Source: Aphrophora alni
Taxonomy: Eukaryota; Arthropoda; Insecta; Hemiptera; Aphrophoridae
Direction of reading: 5' to 3'
Length of the DNA stretch: 64,000 nucleotides
Assembly: GCA_963513935.1 (NCBI GenBank)
Contig: OY740766.1
Span: 5,225,861-5,289,860, forward strand
Part shown: one piece after another, positions 46,966 through 58,529 of the stretch
Layout of the letters: every line of letters starts with the position of its first letter
How positions within the stretch are numbered: position 1 is the first letter of the stretch
Notes under the pieces: generated by a model
Database searches by the model: none
Told to the model about the DNA's origin: nothing
What the model saw: the letters and a program-made list of their open reading frames with translations, nothing else
Position numbers and translations under genes: made by a program

Positions 46966-48265
46966 GTTTGTTAAGTCAGTAATTTTGATAAGAGACAGTG
47001 TTAAAATAATAAATTTAATTTAATCTTTAATGTTTGTCATCTTATTTAGCTATACACAGAGTTTCAAGAAGATTTGACTACCAGACAATATTTGACAGGG
47101 TTCGAAAGTGGATAAGTTTGTGTTTATTTGTTGTAATGGAAAAAAATTAAATTATCATAGACTAGGGAAGCACTACTTTCTGAATATAAAAACCTTTTTA
47201 TAAAAGTTAAAAGTATTATGAAGACTATAATTTTTTCCATGGAAAGGTTCCCAATTGCTTAACTGAATTGCATTGTGATCAGACAAGTACAAGTGATGTT
47301 CAAGCTCGTAGTTAACTAATAACAGAATCACAAGACTTTTTAAAACAGTTATGTAACATCTTCAAGAGAAATCTAAGTGAATTTTTGAGGCATTATGTAA
47401 CTTTAATTGCTGTGAAAAATGTGAAAAGTGTAATGTCAAAAAAAACCTTATTTTTAGAGAGTTGAAATACATTGATTTTCATGAGGTGTTTGTTCTATTA
47501 TAATATCTGTACTCATCTATTATTTACAAAGATGAAAATATAGCATTATGTTTAGAAAATGTTGGAGAACGTGTTTTTATTGACATCTAAAATAGAGACT
47601 TCATACCGCATTGTGAGGCCTTAAAAAGTCAAAGTATTTGTCAAAATCATCTCAACATCTCAAATTCATAAAAAAATATTATTTTTGTAAATATTCAAAA
47701 ATATACAAAGTTTATTAGTAATTGGAGAAAAAACTTTTTTTGGGGTCAAAAAGTTTTTAACATAAACTATGCTGAATTTACGATTTTTGTAAAATTCAGT
47801 CCCCCATAATAATTTAAGAGATACAATTATTCTAAATCTAAAAAAAAAAAAAAAATAAATATTTGACATGTTTTAGAATGAATTTTGTTTGTAAAATCAG
47901 TCTATTGTGTTAAGGAAAGATATCACGGTTTAAGTAAAAAAGTATACTATAAAAAACTCACAATTAAAAATAATAATAATTATAGTGAGCTCTCATGTCT
48001 GTCTTGTCAAAAACCTAATTAGCGTAGAAAATAAAATGTTGTACATTAACTGATTAACAAAATAAACGTGGTAGTCTATATAATGGTCTTCAAAACAAAT
48101 CAATGATAGTGGTGGAGGAGAGTGAGTGGAGAGTTTACCACATTTAATTATTCAGAAGGTGAACAAGTCTGAAATAATACAGTAATTAATAGTTTTGTAT
48201 CAATTCTAACATACTACAATGTTAATTAAACCACAGGGTTGAAGGAAGGCGTCTGTATTACTTAC

Positions 48266-48340
48266 CGTGCCATTTCAAAGCGCCAGAGTTGTTCATAATT
48301 CACTTTGTCAGGACTTTCATCAGCTGCTGAAACAAGGAAG
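48266..48340 (-). CDS. slo2: slo2 exon 4: candidate 25-aa cassette exon
   Basis: Seen: acceptor cacgcacctcag before 48340 and donor GCACG/gtaagt after 48266. 75 bp, phase 2 in and phase 2 out; the peptide is FLVSAADESPDKVNYEQLWRFEMAR in two halves (FLVSAADESPDK, VNYEQLWRFEMAR). A nearer AG (tttcag) gives an immediate stop in the incoming phase, so the upstream AG was chosen. Known: vertebrate KCNT1 has no matching block between the acidic linker and the VKGYPPNSPYIG motif. Inferred: because exon 3 joins exon 5 in frame without it, this is probably an optional exon. A long (CU)n tract lies upstream in the same intron of the pre-mRNA. Confidence 0.75.
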
Positions 48341-49636
48341 CTGAGGTGCGTGCAAAACATGAGTATACAGTTCATGCTTACACAAAGCAATCATACAAAG
48401 AAATGTACATTACAAACAAACATTCACATATTTAAGTCACACAGAAACATTTTTAAGTTTAACACAACATTAAAGATGAAAGTGGGAGGAAAAATAAAAA
48501 TATCATCTTCATTTGAGAGAAGAAGGAGTGAAAAAAGAAAATAAGATCGATTAAAATAAAATAAAATATATTGACTAATTTATCATTATTATAATTCTAA
48601 ATATATAAAGAAAAATGACATAACACAATTTTATATAATTTACCATAGTATAATTTATCAGTTACAAATGTAAACAAAGTCATATTGACAATTTACAAGA
48701 ATTATCTTAAAATATTTCATTCAGTATAAAAAATTAATTTTTTTTATTGATAAGGTAATTGGATTCTATCATATTTGCATACTTATAGAATTAAAATAGT
48801 TTAACACATATTAAATTCAATTTAAGATAGATGAACATTTTAAATTAGGTTTTGATTTGGGAATGAAATTATTCTAGAATATGTGATAAAGTAAATATCA
48901 AGAGGTCAATCTGATTACCAGGGTGCTGTGGACTTGGTGAAAAACAAAAAGCCAGACAAGGTGACAAAGTGGGGTTGTCAACTTATTGTGTATGTTCTGA
49001 ACTGGTCTTGGTAGCAGAACTATAGTTAGGAGCTGTTTTAGGAAGAAGAATTTAGATCAGACGAGAGAAATATTATTGTGAACCCAAGTCCAGCTGGGTA
49101 GCTCGAGATTGCTACACCCATACTCCACTATAAGTAAGCCTCTGATGGAATCTTCCGGATAAATCTGAAGAGATGGCTCAGAGACTAGGAAGAAAGATCC
49201 GAGAGAGATGGTAACCATTATAAAAGATTTTGTGCTTTCAATACGTATCTTCATATTATTTCAAAGAAACATCTATTTACATGGAATCTGTAGTATTCTA
49301 TAAACTAAAGAGAGAATAAAGTGGACATTAAAATAAGATAGAGGTTCAATTAAGAAAGAGATGCAATTTGGCAACATATAGCCCATGAGATACACTTTAA
49401 ATTCCTTCCCCTCCAAAATTGCTGTTAAAATGTGGTACATTTTTGTGCTGTCTATGTCTGTTAACATGTATTAGGTGTATAATTTTACTAGGTATCATGG
49501 GGGGGGGCGAGGAGACAAATGTAATTTGTAGGAAATATTAATTTCACTTCCCGCCTCTCAACTTCCTGTGTTTCAATAGTTAGAAATGTCATTATGTAGT
49601 TAATCATTATAGCAGGTACCAACAAATCAAGGATTG

Positions 49637-49788
<152 letters not shown>

Positions 49789-50099
49789 ATAACACTCAAA
49801 ATGTATCAGACACCAGCAGAGTAATTTATTACACAACTTGTATTGTGTTTGCACTAATAATAATCACATATACCAATAAATTACCGATTAGATATTTGTC
49901 ACTAGTGGCAGACTGGTATGGGTTTGAGAAATTGGCTGAGTATGGTTTTGTATTTGATATAAAATACAGCATAGTAAGACACTAAGAGTTATTATAGACA
50001 GTCTATATTTTAAGAGAAGTTACAAGATATCAACTTTATTGATTTTATGAAGTAAAAAGAATTAGATAGGTTTGATAAAGCTAATCAATGGGCCAGGAA

Positions 50100-50420
50100 A
50101 GAACAAGACTGAAGAAGGCAGCAATCTCCTGGCAGCAAAACATGCACACACCTTGAGATCACCTTAAACAGGTTGATGCTTTCATAACTGAATAAAATCA
50201 ATTCAGGTAACACCTAACAAAAGTGGGTTTCTTCCAAACATACCAAAACTGTACAATATACAGGTGGCAAACCAGATAAGTCAGCAAACCACATCCTAAT
50301 TGACTGCAAGTTACTAGAGTACACAAGAAAGATAATATTTGGACTTTTGTAGACGGAATGAAAAAGATTCTAGTATTACCAAAAAAATCTCAAACTAGTC
50401 AAAGATATGGAAATCGGTAG
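50100..50420 (+). pseudogene. possible LINE RNase H C-terminal fragment
   Basis: One plus-strand frame gives TVQYTGGKPDKSANHILIDC then KLLEYTRKIIFG, resembling the C-terminal Cys/His segment after the RNase H of Jockey-type LINEs (ESANHVLFEC). Short and broken, so uncertain. Confidence 0.4.
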
Positions 50421-52852
50421 ACCTGGGTAGGTTAAATGGAAGCAAAATAAACCTTTGATTTACAGGCGAGAGACTTCTAGCTTCAAAATCCAAAAGTATC
50501 AAACTAACTATTCGATAGATAAACCTAACAATTCATTCCTACATAATTTATAATAATATATTTTTAAATTTATACGGCATTTGTTCAAAAAGATCAATCT
50601 GAATTATTCCGGCAGAAACAAATGGAGCACGGGAGATGGAGGTAGAGTTGCTAATTGTTGATTTAAAAATAAGAGACAAACCAAAGTTTCTGTGAGGATA
50701 CATCCCCCTCTCCTCCCTTCTCATAGCACAAATATAATAGGTTTTTCACCTTTATAAATATCCTACATAACCTTGAAATTATGTTTAAAACTACATAAAC
50801 ATTTAGTCCACAATATTTGATCTGTATTGTTTTAGGGAGAATCAAATTTGAATAGGCCTAATTAGAAATTAAAGGAATTAAATCACTAGAGAATTCAAAT
50901 AATCAACAAATTTAAATTAGAAATGGTTACATATGATGTTAAATATTTTATAGAAAATCTATTTATTAAATTTATTATATACATAATATTATTTTTTTAA
51001 ATATCGTTAATTTTGTTCCATTCAATAAAAAGTTTAAAATTAAACTTAAATTTTTTTTAAATTTTAATTAAATTTTTTACTTTTAAAATATTTACCTAAT
51101 AAAAAATTTGAGTCATAACCCTAGAGTAATAAACCAATGTTTGAGTATTTATTTCTTGTTATAACATACAGTTCACAGTAGCTCTTTTGAAAATTTTTCT
51201 TTGATTATTCTATTAACAGCAGTGGCCCTTGGAAAAACGAATATTTATATAATATGAATATATATATATATATTGAGTTATTGTCAGAACAAGTGCAGTG
51301 ACTATAAATAGATTGTAGCAATAATTTTGAAACACACTGAAGCCTGCTTAGAAAGTAATTGTTGACATATTTAGTAATTTATTATGTATAATAAGCACTG
51401 TTGGTCTATTTCTTTCACCAAAATATTGTATTTTATAATTATTACATTATTTAAAATAATATTATAAGTATGGGTTGTTTAACTTCAACATCACCTGGTA
51501 CAAAGAACCCCAATTCTAAGTTCAAGTTTCTACTTTCATTTTGAACCCCTGTTGTTGTCATTCTAATGTGTAAACGGTAAAAACATAAATTTCTTATGTT
51601 ATTGCGCAGTTCTGTTGATTTGTAATTTTTGTTTATTACATTTGAAAGTCTTAGTTATTTGACACCCAGATTTAGTTTTAGCCCTGGATTATTTGTTTTA
51701 TTTCATAGGTTACTACTTTCAGATTTAGTTTAGTTTCATATTTAGTTCAAGGATACTTATGTGTTGGTTCTTTTCATGTTTTTCATGTTCTAGGTGTTTT
51801 TCATGTAAAAATGAGAATATTTGAGTCTTACTCTCCAAGTATTGTGTTTTTATATATACAAATGATGGTAATTGTCTAAATAAACTATATCAATAATAAT
51901 TACATAACTTACAGATTGTAAAAAAAGTTTTCTACAACAACCTACTAAGTGATAAAAAACCTGTCTATATAGGGTATATAAATTATATATTATAAAATTC
52001 AGAACAAAAATTTGTTTTTCTATTTTAGTTTTAAGTTTTTAAATATAAGTTTACATTTAAGAAATATAATAAATACGTAATAATATAAATATTTTTATGA
52101 ACACATAAAAATATTTTTTGAATATACATTGAACAAATTTTTTTATATATATTCAGTAAATAAATATTGAGGTTGATTTGTTAGATGATATCAAATTCAA
52201 ATTAAACTTGAATACAATTTTTTACATATAATAAGCTTATTAATTTAAAAGCATGTCAATGATGACAGTGCCATTTTTAATGATTCATGAGCTATAATAA
52301 TCAAACTATAACTTCATGTATGAACTGTAATAGAACATATTATTTGTGAAAAATTGTGTTTAAGTTTAATTTTAATATATTCATAGTCTTGTGTTTATTA
52401 TTCAAGTTTACCTGTATTATGCACAAAATTAGCTGCCAATCCAGAGTAAACTAACTTCTAGTTCTGGTATTTATTTGAAAGTAATTATTTCTAATAGTCA
52501 ACATTTAATATACACAAATTTTCAAGTATTCATCAAACACTAAAATTTGTATTGATTTTATATAACTAAATTCTACTCATCAAACTATCATTAACAACTA
52601 CAATCTAAGGTTTATTTTCATGTAATAGACTATATGCATAGAGTTCTTGAAAATTAAGGATAAATAGATTAAATTATATTGAAGAATATTCAAGCTAAAG
52701 GGTGTGCACAGAGAAAATTGGAATTTTAAGTGAGAATAAAGTGAGACAGATTCATAGATTGATAGAAATAGTAGAGTGAAAAATCTGTGACAGTCATGCT
52801 ACATTAACATAGATGTATAATCTGTTCTTAGGATATGTAATAGATATCTTAC

Positions 52853-53000
52853 GCAATCTTTTCACTCGGCGATCTCCAGGGAACATCATCTTCCATTTCG
52901 TCTTCACTTTCATCACCTTCATCTTGTGGTCCTGAATTTATGTTTAGAGAGGAACTTGTCATCATGTCTGGTACTGGAAGTATACTAGGCCGCCTGCTTC
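52853..53000 (-). CDS. slo2: slo2 exon 3: RRPSI motif and acidic linker
   Basis: Seen: acceptor gatattattag before 53000 and donor ATTGC/gtaaga after 52853; 148 bp, phase 1 in, phase 2 out. The peptide starts GSRRPSILPVPD and goes on to an acidic run (DEGDESEDEMEDD), then PWRSPSEKIA. Known: vertebrate KCNT1 has GSRRPSIAPV followed by an acidic Ser/Asp/Glu stretch at the same place just before RCK2, so the match is specific. RRPS is a possible basophilic-kinase site (inference). The frame is continuous with exons 2, 4 and also 5. Confidence 0.9.
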
Positions 53001-53164
53001 CTAATAATATCACAAAGTATGAATTAAATATACAAATAGGCCTACTCTATTACACATAACTTTATGGTGCTCAAACTTTGAAGGTTATTTATCACATTAT
53101 TTCTTGTTTATTTAATTTTTTTGTTTTTGTATCACTTTAACAAAGCAAGCATATATAATCCTAA

Positions 53165-53168
53165 AATA

Positions 53169-53216
<48 letters not shown>
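53165..53216. repeat. (AT)n microsatellite
   Basis: Alternating AT run with one break near 53175, close to the exon 3 acceptor. Confidence 0.95.
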
Positions 53217-53219
<3 letters not shown>

Positions 53220-53398
53220 TCTAATACACAAATTTTAACAAACATAATAAAACTAATTATAAAGATGAACTTCAATAAAATCAATAGGCAAGAATACAAC
53301 GTATTAAATAATACGTGGTTGAATAATAAAACTAAAACATTTAAAACCTGTCAAACATATTCAGGCAATGCAAGAAGGATAATACCTGATCACAGATC

Positions 53399-54049
53399 TG
53401 TTAGGAATAAGTTAATATTAGGATATTATTAAGGCTATATTAGGAAGAAATCATATTCACAAAGCTCAGAATGACCCAACTATTGTGAAACAAGTAAAAA
53501 AATGTTGAAATGCTTGACTTGCAAACTCAACTAGGTTACCAAGACAACAGAAGGTATATAAGCGATCAACAGGATTTGGAGGTCTCTCTTGTCTTTTTGG
53601 AGCTGGGAAGATACATGGCTGTGTGGCTAGCCGTGGTGGAAGATGGCCCAGGAAATCCACGCAACAAACCGTAAGCAAGCATTTCTATACATAAAGTCAC
53701 CAATAAAAACATTTGTAATTTCTTTTATTTAAAATATAATGATAGTTGGAATACTTCTGGGCTTTGAATAAATAATATGGTTTTGTTTTATTGTTTAATT
53801 AAATTCCTGTTATTGTATTAAAGTTTTGTATTTAAATTATTGTATTAAAGTTTTGTATTCAAATTATTGTATTAAAGTTTTGTAGTTAAATTATTGTGTT
53901 AAAGTTTTTGTATTAAAGTATAGTAGTAAAGTATCAGGCAAATAGACATAAGTTTAATACCAAAGATAAGATTAATAAAAACTGAACCACTGTTCTTGAT
54001 TATTAATTGAAATTAAAGAACCCAGGCAGTTTTAAGGGCGTTCATAGCA
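53399..54049 (+). repeat. element 2 LTR (5' copy)
   Basis: 651 bp, apparently identical to 56699-57349. It contains a 27-bp tandem array (53812-53919). An antisense 70-codon open frame occurs in both LTR copies and is an artefact of LTR sequence. Confidence 0.97.
53812..53919. repeat. 27-bp minisatellite inside element 2 LTR
   Basis: Units start at 53812, 53839, 53866 and 53893 (attgtattaaagttttgta core), decaying afterwards. Same array in the other LTR at 57112-57219. Confidence 0.92.
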
Positions 54050-54051
54050 AA

Positions 54052-54065
54052 TGGTGCATCGGCCG
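54052..54065 (+). other. tRNA-Gly primer binding site of element 2
   Basis: TGGTGCATCGGCCG is complementary to the 3' end of insect tRNA-Gly(GCC) (CGGCCGATGCA plus CCA, from general knowledge), two nucleotides after the LTR, the standard place for minus-strand priming. Confidence 0.85.
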
Positions 54066-54493
54066 TTCTTTTAGTTTTTACTAAAAATTAATAACTAACT
54101 ATTAAAATTGTGGCAATATTCTTTTTATACATATTATTGAAATTGATTTAACAAAATTTTTTTTTTAGTTTAAGAAGTTTAAAAATTATTAACTGAATGT
54201 TACTATTTAATTATTGTTAGTGTGATTATTATTATTTTTTTACATTAGATAGTTGTTATGCATTTTGAAACATTTGATATTGTCAGCATCTATAGTTAAT
54301 AGTTTAAGTTAGTCTTTCATGTTTCATAGGCAATGAACTGAAAGAAATACTTAGGTCAGGTTTATTGTGAATGAAGTGTAATGTGAAGATTATATAACAT
54401 GCTGAGTAGGGAAATTCCTTGGAGTATTCAAAGCTTACCTTTGGCAAGGTGTGTAGTGTGAATGCTGAGGATTTTTCAACAAATTAAGGTGTT

Positions 54494-54598
54494 ATGCGAT
54501 TTCTATGGCAAATAATGGTTTACGACGAAAATTTAGACATGCTAAACCAAAGTGTGCAATTTATCGCAAAAATGTAAACCATTAAAAAGAAATCGCAT
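54494..54598 (+). other. two-tier inverted repeat in element 2 leader
   Basis: Outer arms ATGCGATTTC (54494-54503) and GAAATCGCAT (54589-54598), inner arms ATGGTTTAC (54515-54523) and GTAAACCAT (54574-54582), all perfect. It lies about 430 nt after the primer site, where retroelement packaging or dimerisation signals often occur (inference). Confidence 0.75.
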
Positions 54599-55283
54599 AG
54601 AAATAGAGAATTTGTTCCACTAATGATAAACAGTTACATAAATGGTGTGTCAACAATTTACATTACACAAGGTCGCGGCGGTTAGATCATAGACTGCTGA
54701 CAAGTCATTGTTGATTATTTACATTGCTTCTTACTTATTGCGTCAAAAGTCTTCTCGGAAATAGAATTCACAGCTAACTTGACATACATTTTTATCTTGT
54801 TTTCGGTGAACTAAGTAGCTGAAACGGATATTTATGGGTGTCAGGTGTTGAATTTTTCTTTGTTTGTGTATTGATTGTATGTGGATATAATTAAAAGAAA
54901 GTTAGTGAACATTAAGATTTAGATAAATAGGGAATAATAAATAATAAACATGTTAGAATTTACTAAAATAAGAAGTTTAGAAGGCAAATTTGAGGTTAGA
55001 TTGATAAATTACTAAGGTTTAAATAATGTTAAAGTTTTTACTTGGAATAATTAAATAATAATAAAATGGAACAATAAAGTTTAAAATGTTAAAGTATCTG
55101 ATTTGAAATATTGATATGATTAATAAATAATGTAATTTTAAGGTAATTTGAGTAAATTTGAAGTAAAATGATTAAAAAATGAAATAGATGAACAATATAA
55201 GTGGAGGTTTAAAGATAAAATGATTTATATAAATGAATTAATTGTCAAGAGAGTTGCATGTGCTTAATGGACATAATTGGTTT

Positions 55284-55962
55284 GCTGGGAATAATGATAA
55301 TTTAGAATCAAGGTTTTATGAGATAGTAAGATTTTTTTTTTAAATGCAAATAAAGTAATATGAAGAGATATTTTAGGTTAATAAAGGAGATATGGAGTTT
55401 ACAGGAATATGATAGGGTAGTGTCAAATAGAAAAATGAAGTCTATAAAGAGGTTTTTTTTTGAAGAAAGTAATTTGGTTGCATTGAAAGGTAGTTTTTTA
55501 AGTTTACGAGGTTTCTTCGATGATATATGAATTTGCGACGTTTTATTGAGGTTAAAGAGGTTTTATTATTGAGGTTCTACGAGATTTACGGCGAAATGTG
55601 ATAGCGAGCCAAAGGGGCACTATACACATAAGGTTTTAATGAGTTTCTACGAGGATATATGAGTTTTTTTTATTGTGACGAAATATGACAGTAACCAAAA
55701 AGTTCTGCATATAAATAATAACAATGAAGTTTTATTTTTTTATAAGAGGTCAATGCAATCAAATTATTAAATTATGAGAAGCCTATAATGATGAGGTTTG
55801 AGATGAGACACTATGATGTAATATTAATGTAAAAGGAGTTTTTGAAGACAACAGATGAATTTTTTTTATTTTAAAAGGTAATGATATAATTTGAAATGTA
55901 GGTAATTAAAAATAAAGTTTGTTTTTGTAATAAATAGTGTTTTGAGAGCATATTATCCCAGC
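55284..55962 (+). other. element 2 non-coding domain shared with element 1
   Basis: Starts GCTGGGA (55284-55290) and ends TCCCAGC (55956-55962), with 665 nt between. The pair extends here to GGTTTGCTGGGAATAAT and ATTATCCCAGCAAACC with one bulge. Words shared with element 1 in the same order: ATGAAGT, GGTTGCATT, GGTA plus T-run, GAGGTTT, GCGACG, CTACGA and TACGGCG. Confidence 0.7.
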
Positions 55963-56665
55963 AAACCAAACAAGTTGAGAATTTTTTTTTAATGAAAAAG
56001 GAAGATTAATGAATAATAATAATTTAGGTAATGAGATTATAAGATAAATAATAAAATAGGTTTGAGATTAATAAATGGATATAATTTAGTCATAATAATA
56101 AACATAAATCTAAAAGTAGTATTATATTTAAATACTGTAATTAAAGAATATAATAATTAAGATAAAAGTACATTCAAAGCCAATTCCAGAAGGTTTCCAA
56201 CTAATAAGTCAAAATTTTAGTAGTTTTTTTTCCTCTCAAATTATACCATTCAATTTTTGGTGAATTGATATGAAATGCTTGCTCAGTTACAGGACAAAGC
56301 CACAGAAAATAAATTCCAGCAGAGAAAAGAAAAATTTATTTGCCCTAAGAAAATGTAAAAAAAAAAGAAAAAAGTAATTGTTTTTTACCATGTTGCAGGT
56401 GTGACTACACTAATGTAGAAAGATTGGTGGATCAAGTAGCCAATTGACTACATTTAGTTGGCTATACCTGTTAAGTTATATAGGTATATTTTTTTTGTGA
56501 CTAGATTTTGTTATTGTATCATAGAAGAATTGTAGATTATTTGTTTTTATTATTTGTGCAATTGTTTTTATTATTATAAAAAAGATAGGGATAGGAAATT
56601 GTTAGTTTATTTATTATTTGTATATTATTTGTTTGTTGTATAAAAATTGGGTAGGTTTGTAATAC

Positions 56666-56682
56666 GACATCGGGACGATGTC
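56666..56682 (+). other. hairpin upstream of the 3' LTR of element 2
   Basis: Perfect 7-bp stem GACATCG-GGA-CGATGTC, 16 bp before the right LTR. Confidence 0.8.
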
Positions 56683-56698
56683 TAGTAGGCGCCGGTGA

Positions 56699-57349
56699 TG
56701 TTAGGAATAAGTTAATATTAGGATATTATTAAGGCTATATTAGGAAGAAATCATATTCACAAAGCTCAGAATGACCCAACTATTGTGAAACAAGTAAAAA
56801 AATGTTGAAATGCTTGACTTGCAAACTCAACTAGGTTACCAAGACAACAGAAGGTATATAAGCGATCAACAGGATTTGGAGGTCTCTCTTGTCTTTTTGG
56901 AGCTGGGAAGATACATGGCTGTGTGGCTAGCCGTGGTGGAAGATGGCCCAGGAAATCCACGCAACAAACCGTAAGCAAGCATTTCTATACATAAAGTCAC
57001 CAATAAAAACATTTGTAATTTCTTTTATTTAAAATATAATGATAGTTGGAATACTTCTGGGCTTTGAATAAATAATATGGTTTTGTTTTATTGTTTAATT
57101 AAATTCCTGTTATTGTATTAAAGTTTTGTATTTAAATTATTGTATTAAAGTTTTGTATTCAAATTATTGTATTAAAGTTTTGTAGTTAAATTATTGTGTT
57201 AAAGTTTTTGTATTAAAGTATAGTAGTAAAGTATCAGGCAAATAGACATAAGTTTAATACCAAAGATAAGATTAATAAAAACTGAACCACTGTTCTTGAT
57301 TATTAATTGAAATTAAAGAACCCAGGCAGTTTTAAGGGCGTTCATAGCA
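56699..57349 (+). repeat. element 2 LTR (3' copy)
   Basis: 651 bp, apparently identical to 53399-54049. Its right end is 73 bp from the exon 2 boundary. Confidence 0.97.
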
Positions 57350-57422
57350 GATCTCAGCATCATCCCTCAAAATAAATTAACCAATATTAGTTGAAATAAA
57401 TATAACAATAAAAACAACTCAC

Positions 57423-57581
57423 CTCTTCTCTGATTTAGTATTTCAGGACTTAGTAGGTTAGGATTATTATCAGTAGGCTTAGGAACACCTAGATGATTTC
57501 CTGTATTTGCACTTTCATTAACTATCGTAGCGGAAGGTTGATCTTTGTTCTTACGAGGTGTATTCATTCCATCTATGGTTT
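57423..57581 (-). CDS. slo2: slo2 exon 2: RCK1-RCK2 linker
   Basis: Seen: acceptor gttctttttag before 57581 and donor GAGAAGAG/gtgagt after 57423. 159 bp, phase 1 in and phase 1 out, so it is symmetric and skippable without a frameshift. It encodes a hydrophilic Asn/Thr/Pro-rich stretch (ETIDGMNTPRKNKD to LLSPEILNQRR) without domain structure. Known: SLO2 proteins carry a variable disordered linker between the RCK domains, so low conservation is expected here. Context: the donor lies only 73 bp from the right end of the young LTR element at 53399-57349. The frame joins exon 1 (G plus AA makes Glu) and exon 3 without a stop, which is the main support. Confidence 0.82.
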
Positions 57582-58529
57582 CTAAAAAGAACATAGGATT
57601 ATTATTGTTAATATTAGTGTAAATTATTACAATGAATTATTTTACAAGAAACAAAAGTAATGTTAAGATCTAATAAGGAAAAAAAAACCATGTCCATATA
57701 AAGTTTAACAGGCTTGATGTAAATCAGCTATCGCTAAACATTGTCTATCCTGGTACAACCTTGGACTGTGGTCTTAACATATTTCTTCTGGATCTGTGCC
57801 TGTAATATGAGGTACTATAGAAATGTATAAAGGAACATCTGATCTTAAAAATAATATATAATATATATGGTCCCAAGAGATTGGACATTGGATATTTATG
57901 ATCTCTGACCATATGACTGCAAGGAATGGCTAGAGGAAAAAAGCCCTTACCCATGAAAGACTTGGAGTGGATCTCAGAAGGCTCTAAAACCTTATTAAGT
58001 GGAACTGATTTTGGAATCTCAGGAGACATATCTGCAAATGGGAATTTCCCCAACAGTGTTTTAACCAGAAATTACAACCAGAATGTGTCCAAGTAAACTT
58101 GGATACAGGGATAACGATATATGTATCTACAGACACAGTCAGCCAGTTTTTAATACAATTTATTCAAATTTTTTTCAGAATCATCACAGCTGGGGAGGGG
58201 AAAGAGAAATAAACAAGTTATACTATTCTGGGTTTCTAAACATGCTGGGTTTAGTGGGGTTTTTGAGACTTGCTTGTTAATAAAAAGTCAGTAGCAAAAC
58301 TTATAGGACCTGAATTGTTTTATGGTATAGGATAACTATGCAATTCATCAACACTTGGGTTCAGTAAAAGCACAAGAAGAGGTAGAGGGATTATGAAAGG
58401 TTTAAGAATAAGCAAACTATTTCTTCGTGTCCCTGCAAACTGCATCTAATTTTCCCTCATTAGAAAAGGGCAATAAAAAGAAGCTGGTAGGGTTTCTGTA
58501 AAGGAACCTTGAAGAATCTTTCATTTTTT

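Larger units (their letters stand above)
43433..48265 (-). other. slo2 intron between exons 4 and 5
   Basis: 4.8 kb with a Helitron-like end (45815-45965) and a LINE tail (46601-46965). The remainder is AT-rich without a recognised element. Confidence 0.55.
53399..57349 (+). mobile_element. LTR element 2: 3.95-kb non-autonomous retrotransposon
   Basis: Seen: direct LTRs of 651 bp (53399-54049, 56699-57349) with an offset of exactly 3300 and no difference that I could find. They start TGTTAGG and end ATAGCA, and are flanked by the duplication GATC (53395-53398, 57350-57353). A primer site TGGTGCATCGGCCG sits two bases after the left LTR, setting plus orientation. The 2.65-kb interior has no ORF above 60 codons on the sense strand and is visibly poor in C. 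Inferred: a recently mobilised element without proteins, relying on a partner. It lies in the slo2 intron between exons 2 and 3, antisense to the gene and 73 bp from exon 2. Confidence 0.95.

Noticed and set aside
53165..53216. AT run as a possible promoter or cruciform
   Set aside because: Simple microsatellite inside an intron; nothing supports a promoter.
53466..53678. 70-codon frame, repeated identically at 56766-56978
   Set aside because: It lies antisense inside the two LTRs of element 2; the identity is due to the LTR duplication, not to coding selection.
57745..58053. 102-codon minus-strand frame
   Set aside because: Upstream of the Penelope fossil on the other strand; no recognisable domain and no splice continuity with slo2.
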